A stretch of 64,000 nucleotides of DNA from Epichloe hybrida (taxonomy: Eukaryota > Ascomycota > Sordariomycetes > Hypocreales > Clavicipitaceae): assembly GCA_019022495.1 (NCBI GenBank), contig JAFEKR010000001.1, positions 7,006,001 to 7,070,000 on the forward strand, given 5' to 3'. A program made the translations under genes and the position numbers. Below the pieces are notes generated by a model. The model worked only from the letters and a program-made list of their open reading frames with translations, did no database searches and was not told the origin of the DNA. Below, in pieces: positions 36,178 to 49,238 of this stretch (its first letter is position 1; the number at the start of each line of letters is the position of its first letter).

Positions 36178-36408
36178 ATTACCCCCTTACTTATAGCTAG
36201 GCTCCTAAATAGCTTGCTAGCTATTATATAGCTATTTACTACTTAGCTACTATATTAAAATAATAATAAATAATAAGTAGCGCTTAAGTATAAATTCACT
36301 AGTAACTCCCTATTATATTATATACTTTTCTCGTTTATAACACTAGATAAGTTTTTTATAAATTATTATTATACCTTTAGATACCTTTACTTTACCCTTA
36401 CCTATTAC
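36178..36408 (-). other. Remnant internal to the inverted G3-type element
   Basis: AT-rich sequence between the inverted LTR and family-1 copy C. Apart from the polypurine-like tract next to the LTR, nothing was recognised. Confidence 0.4.
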
Positions 36409-38399
36409 TAGAGTATTGCACTAAAACGTGTAGTGTAGTGTAGTATTTATAGTGTAGTGTAGTAACTACACTATAAACTACACTACACTACAAACTACAC
36501 TAACTATAAGGAAAAAAAAACTACATTACACTAACTACAAAAAAAAAACTATAATACATTACACTACAAATTTTTTTTCCTAAACTACACTAACTACAAA
36601 TACTACAAATATAGTATTAGACTTTTTATTAGTTATTAGTATTATTAAGGTTAAAAGAAAGCTAGTTATATAAAAGCTTTTATTCTTACCTATTTTATTA
36701 AATCAGTTATAGAATTTATAATATTATATTATTTTAATAATTTTATTATAACTAAGTAAGGTTATATATAACATTATACTGTTTTTAATAATACTATTTA
36801 ACTTGATGCTTTATTTTACTAATATAACTTAAAGAAAAACCTTCTTATTATATTATTTACTATTTCTATAAATTATTTTGTATTTCTATAAATTATTATT
36901 ATTACTTATTTTAAAAAAACTATAAAAAGAACTACTAGTAAACTTAATATAAGTAGCTTATTATATCTTATTATAGCTTATAATAGCTTATAATAGCTTA
37001 TAATACTAATATTACTAATATTACTAGTATTACTAAGATTACTAGTATTACTAAGATTACTAAGATTACTAAGATTACTAAGATTACTAAGATTACTTAT
37101 AATATTATTAGTGTTAAAGTTTAATAAATAATAAATAATAAATAAATAACTTAAATATAAATACTAGTAATTATAAGTAAATTACTATAGTAAAAGCTAT
37201 AGTTTTTAATAACTTAGTATTTTAAGGTTTTTAAAAATATTAATATTATAAAAATGTTTTCTCTTTTATGTTTTTTAAAATAATAATAAAAGTGAAATAA
37301 TAGTAATTATAGTAATAATAGTAATTATAGTAATAATAGTAATTATAGTAATAATAGTAATTATAGTAATAATAGTAATTATAGTAATAATAGTAATTAT
37401 AGTAATAATAGTAATTATAGTAATAATAGTAATTATAGTAATTATAGTAATTATAGTAATAATAGTAATTATAGTAATAATAGTAATTAAGGTTATAAAA
37501 GTTATTAAAGCTTTTATAATAAGTATAGTATATTATATAAAACTAAGTCCTAGTATTATTTTTAAAAACAAGTTAAACTTATTTTTATAGCTTATTTAAG
37601 CTATATAGGGTAATTAAAATAATACTATTAGTTATCTATTAATAAATTATAAATATTAGTCTATTATATTCTTTCTTTATGTATTATTATAATAAGATAT
37701 ATAAAGTTACTATATATAACTTCTTAAAGCTTTAGAATTATAAAGCTTAAAGTAATATTTAATTAGTTTAAATAGTAAATAAATAGTTTAAGCTTTTTTA
37801 AAGTTCTTATTATATAACTAATAATATATTAATACTAAGTATATACTTTATTAACTTCTTATTATTTATTTAGATTTATTAACTAATTATATTATATTAG
37901 TTTAGGGTATTTTTAATTAAAATAATAATAATAAATTATAGAAATAGTAAATAATTAGTAGTAATAGTAAATAAAAGAATAAGTTAGTTTTTCTTAAAGT
38001 TATATTAGTAAAATAAAGTAATAAGTATAATAGTATTATTAAAAAGGTATAATATTATAAATAACCCTAGTTATAGTAAAATCCTTAAAAAAAGGTAAAT
38101 ATTATAAATTCTATAACTAATTAAGTAAAATAGGTAATAATAAAAGCTTCTATATAACTAGCTTTCTTTTAATCCTTATAATAACATTATATAATAAAAA
38201 GGCCCACTTTTTTTTTTACTAACACTATATTGTAGTTTTTGTAGTTAGTGTAGTTAGTAACTACACTAATTACACTACACTACAAGCAAAAAAAAACTAC
38301 ATTATATTACACTACAAAAAAAAAAAAAACTACAATACACTAACTATAAAAAAAAAAAACTACATTACAAATACAAATTTTTCCTAAAAACTACACTAA
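36409..38399 (+). mobile_element. hAT-like non-autonomous element, family 1, copy C (right end cut off)
   Basis: It starts TAGAGTATTGCAC (first C mutated) after the flank CCTATTAC. It follows the other copies to within about 25 bp of the expected right end, then stops at 38399, where the G3 LTR begins TGTGAGG. The missing end was not found further on, so G3 probably inserted into this copy and the far part was lost or lies elsewhere. It carries the 10-bp array (36970-37005), the 9-bp TACTAAGAT array (37010-37095) and an expanded 18-bp array. Confidence 0.82.
37290..37485. repeat. 18-bp minisatellite expanded in copy C
   Basis: About ten copies of AGTAATTATAGTAATAAT. The corresponding place in copies B, D and E has only one to two units, so the expansion happened after insertion. 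Confidence 0.88.
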
Positions 38400-38601
38400 T
38401 GTGAGGCCCCGCTCACAACAACACCCGTAATCACTAGTGCACCCCGCGGGCAGGCCATGTCCTAGGGCTAGGTCTACGTGACACTAGCAAGCCGCTAGCT
38501 CTAAGCTAGTAACTTGCACGCATAATACACTTAGACCTAGTAAGCTTTAGTTAATATACTAAAACCCCTATACCTCTTGCCTAGCTACTATTATTCTTAT
38601 A
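38400..38601 (+). repeat. G3 5' LTR
   Basis: 202 bp, starting TGTGAGGCCCCGCTCAC. The end TTATTCTTATA corresponds to TTATTCTCACA in the inverted copy. It is the least mutated copy of this LTR. The five bases before it are ACTAA. Confidence 0.85.
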
Positions 38602-38719
38602 ATTCTAAAGCTTCTCCTACTAGTTACCTAAGAGTAATATAGGGGGGAGAACTACCTAATTCACTAGAGTAATATTAGATAATAACCTAACCCTAATAGA
38701 TAAGAGTTATACCTAAGCA

Positions 38720-41700
38720 AATAAGGGTAATACTATAGGTAAAGATATATTATATACTAACAAAACCACGCTTATAATAAGACCCTTTACCCCTTATAGT
38801 AAAGCTATAGTAACACTAAAGTAAATTACTTAGCTAGAAAAACTCTAAAGATTATAAGAATAAGAATAAGAGCTTATTAACCTTATTAGGGGTAACTTAG
38901 GGGAAGTATAAGGGAAAAGTAAGTAAAAAGCTAGCCCCTTATTAAGCAATAGTAGCTAAGAGATTAAAGTTAAGAACATTACTAAGCTTTAATACCCTAT
39001 AAACCCCTAGAGGTATAAGATATAGATAAATAACCTAAACTATACCTTTAATAAGGCAAAGAAGAAATACTAATGCAATTACTAAAAGATCCTCTTCACA
39101 CTTAACTATATGCACACTAACTATAAGGCAAGATAGGATAGATACCTTAATAAATAACAGGCTAATAGCTAGGATAATCTTAAGGATAATTAGGATAAAT
39201 TCTAGACTTAGATACTCACACTGCTTAGGGACTTTACAAACTATAATGCCTAAATAGCTACATAGCTTAAGAACATAAAGTAATATAAGGGCTAGAGCCC
39301 TTTTAAATTTAGTATCTTCCTAGATTCGCTAGAGATATACTTAGAAAGAGCCCCTAAAAAGTCCTATGCCTTTACGTTCTTTATAAAGTTACTCCCTAAG
39401 CTATAGGACTATATTAACCTACATACCTCTATTACTAGGAAAACATAAGAGGAGGTTATATAACTTACCTAGTGATTTTAGGAGGCTATGCTAAAGAGCA
39501 AGTAAAAGCCTAAATATTTAGGAGATAAGGGATTATATAAGAATCCCTAATATCATAGAAATAACTTACCCTAAGGCTATAGGCTATATAGAGATTAAAG
39601 GAATAAAGACTAGGAAAAGGGCCTAGCTACATACCTAAATAATAATAAAATTAGGGATAAGAGGTGATATTATAACTATAATAGCTTAGACTACCTTACG
39701 AATAAATGTAATAAGCTAAGGAAAGACCCCTAAGATAGATAGGGAAACTTCCTAAGGTAGAAGTAAAGGCCCTTACCTTTACCTTAAACACTAAGGTATT
39801 AATTAGGCATTAATTTCATACACTAGTTACTATTTATAGGCATAAAGATATTAAAACAGTGGCGGATCTAGATAGCTACGCTAAGCTTAATATTATTAGC
39901 GTTAAATTCGCAAGAAACCATAAGCTTAATTAGGCTAAGGCTATAGCACCTATTCTCTAGGTAGTAAGGGCCCTTATAGTCCCTTAATATAGTGTCTATA
40001 AGGTGCCTATTACTATTAAAGACTTAAGAGGGGAAGAAAAGGACCTTAAGCTACTATATATAGCTATAGATAGAGACCTAAGAGTAAGGGGAAGCCCTGT
40101 CTTAATTAGGATATATATACTTACTAAAGAATATATATATCTTTATTTATACTCTTAAGAGTAGTAGTTTAAGAAGAAGAAAATAGCTTTTTTACTTATA
40201 ACTCCTTATAAGTTTACAAAGGTAACGCGTAATAAGGCTATTATATATGCTATTATAGGAGTTATAGAAGATAAGTTTATTGCCCTTAAAGATAATAAGG
40301 AGGTAAAAGTATATAGAACTATTAAAGATATCCCTAAGGAACTATATAAGTTTAAAGATATGTTTGTAGTGGACAAGGTAGGTAGTTTACTATTAAGAAA
40401 GGAGACTAATTTACTCTCTCTCCTAAAGTAAGTTAAAGGAGCTCTATAAATATATTAATAAAAACCTATAGAAAGGCTAGATAAGACTCTCTAAGAGCCT
40501 TATAGGCATGCCTATCCTATTTATACTAAAGAAGGATAAAACGCTTTAACTATATATAGATTATTAGGGACTTAATAGAGTAATATAAAAGAATTACTAC
40601 GCTCTCCCCCTAATTTTAGAGATCCTAGACTAGTGCTAAGGAGCCTACTACTTCTTAAAGATTAATATTAAGGATGCTTACTATTAAATTTATATTAAAG
40701 AGAGTAATAAGTAAAAGACTATATTTTATACTTACTATAGACACTATAAATATCTTATAATGCCCTTTAGGCTAACTAATACGCTAGTTACTTTCTAGAG
40801 CTATATCTATAAAGCGCTTTATAGGCTAGTAAACACTATTTATATAGTGTATTTAGATAATATCCTTATCTTCTTAAAAATATAAGAGAAGCACACTATA
40901 TATATTAAGGAAGTTTTAGAATATATAAGGTTAGTAAAGTTATATATAAAACCCTTAAAGTGTTTATTTTACTAGGAATTAGTAGAATTCCTAGGGTTTA
41001 TCCTATTAGTTAATAGTATTTTAATAGATACGCGTAGAGTAAATATAATCTAAGACTAGAAGGAGCCTATAAGCTTTAAAGATATATAGTCTTTCCTAGG
41101 ATTCTATAACTTTTACTAAAGGTTTATTTACTAATACTTTAGGATTATAGCACCCTTACACACACTAATAAAAGGCAGTTAAAATAGCATTTAGACTAGG
41201 AAGTTTATATTTAGGGAAAGAGAATAGCTAGTGTTTAACTAGCTAAAAGATGCCTTTTAATAGGCGCCTCTCCTCTATTATTATAACCTAAGTTAGCTAG
41301 TGCGTATTAAGATAAATGCTTTAGTCTTTATAATAGTAGGAATCTTATCTTAGTAAGATAATAAGGGCTAATAGTATCCTATAGTATTTTAGTTAAGGAA
41401 GTTTACAGACACTAAATATAATTATAGTATAGTAAACTAGGAGCTACTTGCTATAGTAAAGTTATTTAAACACTAGTAACACTACGTTAAAGGCATAATA
41501 ACCCTAGTGGAGGTCCTATTAGATTACTATAACTTATAGACTTTTATAAAGTAGTAGAAGCTAAATAGAAGATAAGCTAGATAGTGTATGTTTCTCTGCC
41601 CCTTTTACTTTATAATTAGGTATAGACCTAGGAAGAGTAACCTAGTGAATACACTATTAAGACAGTCTAATTATAAAGGCAAACCCTTAATAAATAGGTT

Positions 41701-43480
41701 ACTTTTACTAGAGCTTTAAAAGAAAATAGTAACTACTAAAGAACTAGTAAAAGAAAAGATACTAATATATAAGAGAAAACATAGCAAGACGCCTTTAGGG
41801 GAGGAAAATGCCCTAGCCACTATAGAGAGAGCTCTAGAGGCTAGAGTAGCCTAGTTAAGAGGCTAGTTAGCCACCGTAAATCCGGTGAAAGATTAGCTAA
41901 ATAAGGGTGATTTCTAGGAGAAGGTAGTGTGTGTCTAAGACATTAGCATAGTATAAGAGATATAGGAGACTATTAAGCCACTAAATCCCTACTAATCTAG
42001 GCTAAATAAACTATTAGCGTAATTACTATAGAAGGCATAGGATTAAGATCTAGATTTGCAAAGGTAAAATAGTAAGATTAACAATTCCCTAGCAAGAGGT
42101 AAGGGAAAAGCTAGTCTATAGTTACGTAGCATAAGGGGCCTCCTAATGTACTAAGACTAGGTAGTTATTCCCTAGGAGCTTATCTTATAATAGGAGCTTC
42201 TATAGCTACACTATAATAATTTACTAGCGGGTTACTTTAGGACTAAACGCACTCTTAAGCTATTAAAGCATTACTTCTAGTGGCTAGGCATAAACAAGCT
42301 AGTATCTAACTATATTATAAGCTATAGGGTTTGCTAGCAGGTAGTAGCTAGAAAGCATTACCTATATAAAAGCCTTAAATCCCTGCTAATACTATGGTAA
42401 CTATAGGTAGAAATCTTAATAGATTTTATTATAGGATTACTAGTTACCTAAGTAGGTAAATAAGAGACTAATGCAATCCTAGTGATTATAGACTAATTTA
42501 CTAAGTACTCTATTTTCTTACTTATAACTATAATAATTAATATAGCTAAACTAGCAAAGCTTTTCTATAAGGAGATTAAACTAAGGTTTAGGGCACTAGA
42601 GGGCATTATATCTAATAGGGGATTAGTCTTTATAAGCTAATTCTAGTTAGACCTATATTACCTATTATACGTGAAGCAAAGGCTTTTTATAGTGTTTTGC
42701 CCCTAAACTAATAGGTAAATAAAGAGAATAAACTAGGTGCTTAAGCATTACCTCTAATGCTTTATAGCTAATAACTAATAGATATAGCCTAAGCTACTCC
42801 TAATAGCTTAATTTACCTATAATAATATAGTAAATAGGACTATAGGCTACTCTCCTAATTACTCCCTTATAGGCTATTTACCTAAGTTTTACCTAGCTCT
42901 TAGGGATAAGACTAAAGAAAGGAAGGTGCTAAAAGCCTATGTATATATTATAAAGCTATATAAAGTTAGAGAGTAGCTAAAGCAAAACTAGGCAAAAGCC
43001 ACTAAGACCTAAGTAAGGTATTATAACTAGCGTTACTAGCTATTAATACTAAAAAGAGGTAACTTAGTATTACTATTAGTAAAGAATATTAGGCTTAAGG
43101 ACATAAAATAAAAGCTAACCCCTAGATTTATTAGACTATTTTAAGTACTTAATACTATAGGAAAATAAGCATATAGACTTACATTACCTAAAAAATATAG
43201 TTAGCTATATAATATATTCTATATTAGCCTATTAGAGGTATAGAATTACTATAAAGACATTAGAGATAAGGAAATACTAATACTAGACTTAGAGAATAAA
43301 GATAATAAGTATAAAGTTAAGGAGGTTAAGGACTATAGGAAGACCTAAGAAGGTAATAAATACCTAGTAAAATAAAAGGGCTAGCTAAGTAAATATAACT
43401 AATAGGTTATAGTAAAAGATATAGAAGGCACTTAACGTATAATTTAGGTATTTTACTAAAATAAGTCTAGCAAGAAAAGT
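38720..43480 (+). pseudogene. G3 gag-pol polyprotein relic
   Basis: Gag covers about 38800-39770. Its zinc knuckle near 39665-39720 reads YYNYNSLDYLTNKCNKLR, with several Cys and the His turned into Tyr. Protease follows near 39850-40050. Reverse transcriptase covers about 40430-40870, with LPLILEILD, YKYLIMPFRLTN and the box YLDN at 40850-40861. RNase H (about 41280-41480) keeps ELLAIVKLFKH. The integrase HHCC finger lies near 42210-42350 and the core near 42420-42850. A chromodomain near 43310-43450 reads GNKYLVKQKGQLSKYN, the two Q being stops. Nearly all interruptions are TAA/TAG at expected Gln or Trp. Inactive. Confidence 0.82.
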
Positions 43481-44055
43481 AATAAGATATAAGTAAGTTA
43501 TAGGCAAAAAGATATAATATTCTTATAGAAAAGGCATAGCCTTATTAGCTACTATTATACTCTAGAATAAAAACCTAAGATTACTTACTAAAAAATAAAA
43601 GAAAACATACCTATAAAGTAAGGAGAGTTAAGGGAAACCCCTCTATAGTGGCCCCTATATAGGAATATACTATACCTCTATAAAGAAGGTATTTACTTAC
43701 TTTCTTATCCTCCCTAATAAGGCCCCTTATTACCTAGAAAAAGCAATGCTTTACTATACCCTAGGGCATAAAACCTAGGTTATAAGACTGTAAATATAAA
43801 GTTACCTTTATCTTCTAGATATAGAAAAGTTTATAATAGTTTTGCTATAAAAGGGTTAGTAAATTAGTGATAAAAAGGAATAGAATACTTATTACTCCTA
43901 GGATAGGCGCTAGCTATATTATAATAGAAAGTTATTACTAAGATATAATATACTAATTATATAAAATTAATGCCTCCTACCCTAAAATATAAGCAAAGCA
44001 CTAGTATATAGGTAAGGAAGAGATAAACCTAGTAAACCTTTATAGCCCCTATAAG

Positions 44056-45929
44056 TAGAGTATTACACTAAAACGTGTAGTGTAGTGTAGTATTTGTAGT
44101 GTAGTGTAGTAACTACACTACAAACTACACTATACTACAAACTACACTAACTACAAGGAAAAAAAAACTACACTACACTAACTACAAAAAAAAAACTACA
44201 ATACATTACACTACAAATTTTTTTTCCTAAACTACACTAACTACAAACACTACAAATGTAGTATTAGACTTTTTATTAGTTATTAGTATTATAAGGATTA
44301 AAAGAATGCTAGTTATATAAAAGCTTTTATTATTACCTATTTTATTTAATTAGTTATAGAATTTATAATATTATATTATTTTAGTAATTTTACTATAACT
44401 AAGTAAGGTTATATATAATATTATACTTTTTTAATAATACTATTTAACTTAATACTTTATTTCCCTAATATAACTTAAAGAAAAACCTTCTTATTATATT
44501 ATTTACTATTTCTATAAATTATTTTATATTTCTATAAATTATTATTATTACTTATTTTAAAAAAACTATAAAAAGAACTACTAGTAAACTTAATATAAGT
44601 AGCTTATAATAGCTTATAATAGCTTATTATAGCTTATAATAGCTTATAATAGCTTATAATAGCTTATAATAGCTTATAATAGCTTATAATACTAATATTA
44701 CTAAGATTACTAGTATTACTAAGATTACTAAGATTACTAAGATTACTAATATTATTAGTGTTAAAGTTTAATAATAAATAAATAATAAATAAATAACTTA
44801 AATATAAATACTAGTAATTATAAGTAAATTACTATAGTAAAAGCTATAGTTTTTAATAACTTAGTATTTTAAGGTTTTTAAAAATATTAATATTATAAAA
44901 ATGTTTTCTCTTTTATATTTTTTTTAAAATAATAATAAAAGTAAAATAATAGTAATTATAGTAATAATAGTAATTAAGGTTATAAAAGTTATTAAAGCTT
45001 TTATAATAAGTATAGTATATTATATAAAACTAAGTCCTAGTATTATTTTTAAAAATAAGTTAAACTTATTTTTTATAGCTTATTTAAGCTATATAGGGTA
45101 ATTAAAATAATACTATTAGTTATCTATTAATAAATTATAAATATTAGTTTATTATATTCTTTCTTTATATATTATTATAATAAGATATATAAAGTTACTA
45201 TATATAACTTCTTAAAGCTTTAGAATTATAAAGCTTAAAGTAATATTTAATTAGTTTAAATAGTAAATAAATAGTTTAAGCTTTTTTAAAGTTCTTATTA
45301 TATTAATAATAATATTAAAGTACTAAGTATATATTCTATTAACTTTTATATATTTATTTAGATTTCTAATTTAATTTAATTATATTAGTTTAGTGTATTT
45401 TTTAATTAAATTAATAATAAAAATATAAAATAATTAATAATAATAGTAAATAAAATAATTAGAAGGTTTTTCTTAAAGTTATATTAGTAAAATAAAGTAA
45501 TAAGTATAATAGTATTATTAAAAAGGTATAATATTATAAATAACCCTAGTTATAGTAAAATTCTTAAAAAAAGGTGAATATTATAAATTCTATAACTAAT
45601 TAAGTAAAATAGGTAATAATAAAAGCTTCTATATAACTAGCTTTCTTTTAATCCTTATAATAACATTATATAATAAAAAGGCCCACTTTTTTTTACTAAC
45701 ACTACATTGTAGTTTTTGTAGTTAGTGTAGTTAGTAACTACACTAACTACACTACACTACAAGCAAAAAAAAACTACACTACACTAACTACAAAAAAAAA
45801 AAAAACTACAATACACTACACTATAAAAAAAAAAAACTACACTACACTAACTATAAGAAAAAAAAAACTACACTACAAATACAAATTTTTCCTAAAAACT
45901 ACACTAACTACACTACAAACAATACTCTG
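44056..45929 (+). mobile_element. hAT-like non-autonomous element, family 1, copy D (chimeric flanks)
   Basis: 1,874 bp. It starts TAGAGTATTACAC (two transitions from the consensus) and ends CAATACTCTG. The left flank CCTATAAG is G3; the right flank CCTAAAGG belongs to Copia, where it also occurs undisturbed near 52594. The flanks differ at two positions, one a transversion, so they are not a clean duplication. The 10-bp array lies at 44600-44690 and a short 9-bp array at 44700-44755. Confidence 0.85.
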
Positions 45930-46627
45930 CCTAAAGGTATAGCTAGCAAAAGCCTAATAGGTTATTATAATAGTGATTTTACAGGGGATAAAAAGACCTC
46001 TAAATTAACCTATGCTTATCTATTTAAGCTAGCTAGCGGACCTATTAGCTGGAAATTAAAGAAAGCTAGTATAATAGCTCTATTAACATTAGAAGCTAAA
46101 GCTAACGCTATCTGCGAGACCTTCTGGGAGCTATAGTGGCTTTAGGGCTTATTTAAGGAGCTAAAAACCCCTATTTCTCCCCCTATCTAGATATATTGCG
46201 ATAATTAAGGCGCTATAACCACTGCCTATAACCCTGCCTTACATAGCTATACAAAGCATACCTTACTAAAGTTTAACTATATTAGGTAACAGGTTTTAGA
46301 GGGTTTAGCTAAGATTGAATATCTAGATACGAAGTTAATGCCTGCAGATAGCCTAACGAAACCGTTATCTAGGCCTCTTTATCAGGCTTTTATTAGGCTC
46401 ATAGGGCTTAATAATTACTAAAAACCAACAACTAAATCCCTTTAATAGGGAACTAAAAACAACGCTAAAAAGGGAGCTATATTTAACAATAGCTAGGAAT
46501 TTAAAAGGGGGTCTTTTATCTTTTCCTGTTTTTCCCTTTTATCTGTTTTTATCTAAAAGTTCTTGTTTACCCTATATCACTTTATACGCTTTTAATTAGC
46601 TTATACGTAATTATTTTGTAAAGGGGG
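45930..46627 (+). pseudogene. Copia pol 3' end, truncated upstream copy
   Basis: A near-duplicate of 52599-53292: RNase H end of a Ty1/Copia pol, with SLIGYYNSDFAGDKKTSKL and AYLFKLA, then a 3' untranslated region ending in a polypurine tract AAAGGGGG right before the LTR at 46628. It is the tail of a second Copia copy whose body is missing to the left of copy D. Its Gln codons are partly stops. Confidence 0.82.
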
Positions 46628-47439
46628 TGTTAAAAATAAGACCTATTTTTAGCCCTTTCTAGTTAAAGGACTTTTCTATTACTAGCTTGCATTGTAAGCC
46701 TAATAGCTGCACTATAGCTATTAATGGTCGCGAAGGTAGCTATTAATGGCTACATTATAGCTATTAATAGCTGTAACTAACCGTGTAAATAACTAATTTA
46801 AATCAATTATTAATTATGGATTATTCAATTGCGTTGTGGCTATAAGCGTAGTCACAACCGCAGCGCCACTAGTAATTAGGTAAGCTAGGGTGACGTAAGC
46901 AGGTTACCCTATGGCTATCTTTAACAGCGATTTTCTCTTTAACTAGAGGTTATATAAAAGTCTTATATATAGCAAATTAAAGCTAGAAGATAGGGCTTTT
47001 ATTTTATATAGGAATATTTTTTGGACTAAAATTTAGTGTATATAGGTTGCTAGTTTGTATAGTAGTGAGTTGATTTTTTGGATTTTACATACAAATGAAT
47101 TTTACGGAAAATAAAAAGTGGGCTATAAGACCTCTTTAGCAGTCCGGATTCACTAATATAGTTAGTGGGTATATAAGAGGAAGAAGATCTTTTTAATCTA
47201 GCTAGATAGCTAGGCCTCTTAATCCAATAGCCGCATTGCCTGTATAACATCACTAAAATCAATTCTATTAGTATATAAGATATTGTAAAAGTTATCTAGA
47301 TTAAATTCTATTAGTTAATAACTGCTAAAACCTTCCGTTATATTGCGTTAAATAAATATTTAACGTGGTGGTTCTACTAGTCCCTGACCGTAGAGCTGCA
47401 CCTGTATAGCTGTTGCTAGCTAGCAACTAGCTCCTTACA
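46628..47439 (+). repeat. Copia LTR shared by two element copies
   Basis: 812 bp, from TGTTAAAAATAAG to CTCCTTACA (TG...CA). It is preceded by a polypurine tract and Copia 3' end, and followed by Copia gag. It is thus the 3' LTR of the left fragment and the 5' LTR of the right element at once. Inverted and truncated copies lie at 48427-49238 and 53293-53378. It keeps many CpA and TpG and looks only lightly RIP-mutated. Confidence 0.88.
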
Positions 47440-48426
47440 TTTTAATAGCATAAAGGGTGTGGAAGCTACTAAGCCCGCTAGTTAGCAGCAAGTTTAGCAG
47501 CCTATTTATTAAGATAAGGCACCTAAATCTAGCTCTGTATAAGCTGCCTTTAATAATTCGATTATTAAGGAATTTAATAAGAGGGTTTATAGCTTCCCTA
47601 AGACTACTAAGCTTAAAGGAGCTGAAAATTTTAATTAATAGAAACAAGCCCTAGCTATCTAATTTAGAGCTTTAGGTATGCCTAATTTTCTAGATAATCC
47701 AGATATTTCTAGGGCGCTAGGGGACGCTAACTAAGCTATTATCCTTATATTACTAAGGGATAGTTATATAGAAGGCCCCTAAGCCACTATAACTTAGCAA
47801 AAATTACCTAAAGAAGCCTATAATTTACTTATTAGGCAATATTCATATAGCGTTAAAATCCAGAGGGGGTCCCTGTATTCTGAATTTCATAACCTGAATT
47901 TTTATGGTTTTAAGGGGATTTTAGAAGCTTTTAATATGGTCTTCAATAATCTACTAGCTAGATTATTAATTTTAGGGATCCTAATTAATCCTATAGATCA
48001 GGTTAATTAATATCTTTAATCCCTAAAATTAACCTTCCCTTAGTAGGCTAAGAGGCAATGATTTAGCATGCGTACGAATAGGGCTATAGAGGATCCCCTA
48101 GATGCCCTAAATCTTCAGTTTCTAATGGCAGACCTTCTAGCTAAACAAAGGGATAAATCATTTACGGTATCTAAAGCCCTGAATTATAGGGCTAAAGACC
48201 TAGAAAAGGGTGCTAAAGATAAGGATAAGGCCCCTAAAAGTTAGAAGAAGAAGAAAGAAGGCTCTAAAGAAAATAAGAGCTCTTCTAATTCTAATAAGAA
48301 GAAAAAGAAGTAAAAGGGTTAAAAATCAGATAAAAAGGATAATAAAGAACCTATAGAGTGTTCTTTTATTCTAGGAAATTATAATCTTTCTAATAAAGCC
48401 CTTAATTTATATAAGAAATATTGAAA
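47440..48426 (+). pseudogene. Copia gag relic
   Basis: One frame reads from near the LTR to 48426 with only TAA/TAG interruptions at expected Gln, through NNSIIKEFNKRVYSFPKT, MPNFLDNPDISRALGDAN and a Lys/Ser-rich stretch before the end. It is cut just where a zinc knuckle would be expected, by the inverted LTR. The product would form the virus-like particle of the element. Opposed short stop-free stretches at 47435-47654 are parts of this region in other frames. Confidence 0.75.
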
Positions 48427-49238
48427 TGTAGGGAGCTAGTTGCCGGCTAGCAATAGCTGTATAGGTGCAGCTCTACGGTTGGGGACTAGTAGAACCACCA
48501 CGTTGAATATTTATTTAACGTAACATAACGGAAGGTTTTGGTAGTTATTAACTAATAGAATTTAATCTAGATGACTTTTATAATATCTTATATACTAATA
48601 GAATTGATTTTAGTGATGTTATATAGGCAATGCGGCTGTTAGATTAAGAGGCCTAGCTATCTAGCTAGATTAAAAAGATCTTCTTCCTCTTATATACTTA
48701 CTAACTATATTAGTAAATCTAGACTGCTAAAGAGGTCTTATAAGCTACTTTTTATTTTCCGTAAAATTTATTTATATGTAAAATCCAAAAAATCAACTCA
48801 CTACCATACAAACTAGTAACCTATATGCACTAAATTTTAGTCCAAAAAATATTCCTATATAAAATAAAAGCCCTATCTTCTAGCTTTAATTTGCTATATA
48901 TAAGACTTTTGTATAACCTCTAGTTAAAGAGAAAATCGCTGTTAAAGATAGCCATAGGGTAACCTGCTTACGTCACCCTAGCTTACCTAATTACTAGTGG
49001 CGCTGCGATTGTGGCTACGCTTGTAGCTATAATGCAATTAAATAATCCACAATTAATAATTGATTTAGATTAGTTATCCACACGGTTAGTTGCAGCTGTT
49101 AACAGCTGTGACGTAGCCATTAACAGCTACCTTCGCGACCATTAATAGCTGCAGTGCAGCTATTAGGCTTGCAATGTAAGCTAGTAATAGAAAGGTCCTT
49201 TAACTAGAAAGGGCTAAAAATAGGTCTTATTTTTAACA
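48427..49238 (-). repeat. Inverted solo Copia LTR inserted in the Copia element
   Basis: 812 bp, the reverse complement of 46628-47439 over its whole length. Left flank TGAAA and right flank AGAAA share four of five bases (GAAA), which may be a decayed 5-bp duplication. It lies between gag and pol. Together with the LTR at 46628 it makes a perfect-length inverted repeat around gag (987 bp loop). A solo LTR normally arises by LTR-LTR recombination of a former full insertion. Confidence 0.87.

Larger units (their letters stand above)
38400..44055 (+). mobile_element. Chromodomain Ty3/Gypsy retrotransposon G3, 3' end missing
   Basis: The 202-bp 5' LTR (38400-38601) is followed by gag, zinc knuckle, protease, reverse transcriptase, RNase H, integrase and chromodomain in one orientation. 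It ends at 44055, where family-1 copy D begins, and no 3' LTR is seen. It keeps far more CpA/TpG and CpG than G1, G2, G4 and G5, so it is the least RIP-mutated Gypsy element here. It appears to have inserted into family-1 copy C. Confidence 0.85.

Noticed and set aside
44048..45937. CCTATAAG/CCTAAAGG as a target duplication of copy D
   Set aside because: They differ at two positions, one a transversion, and lie in two different retrotransposons, so a single insertion does not explain them.
47050..47262. 70-codon minus-strand frame
   Set aside because: It lies wholly inside the 812-bp Copia LTR, is disrupted in the inverted copy and has no recognisable domain.
47435..47654. Two opposed frames of 65-70 codons
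   Set aside because: They are other frames of the Copia gag relic, whose true frame runs across them with Gln stops.
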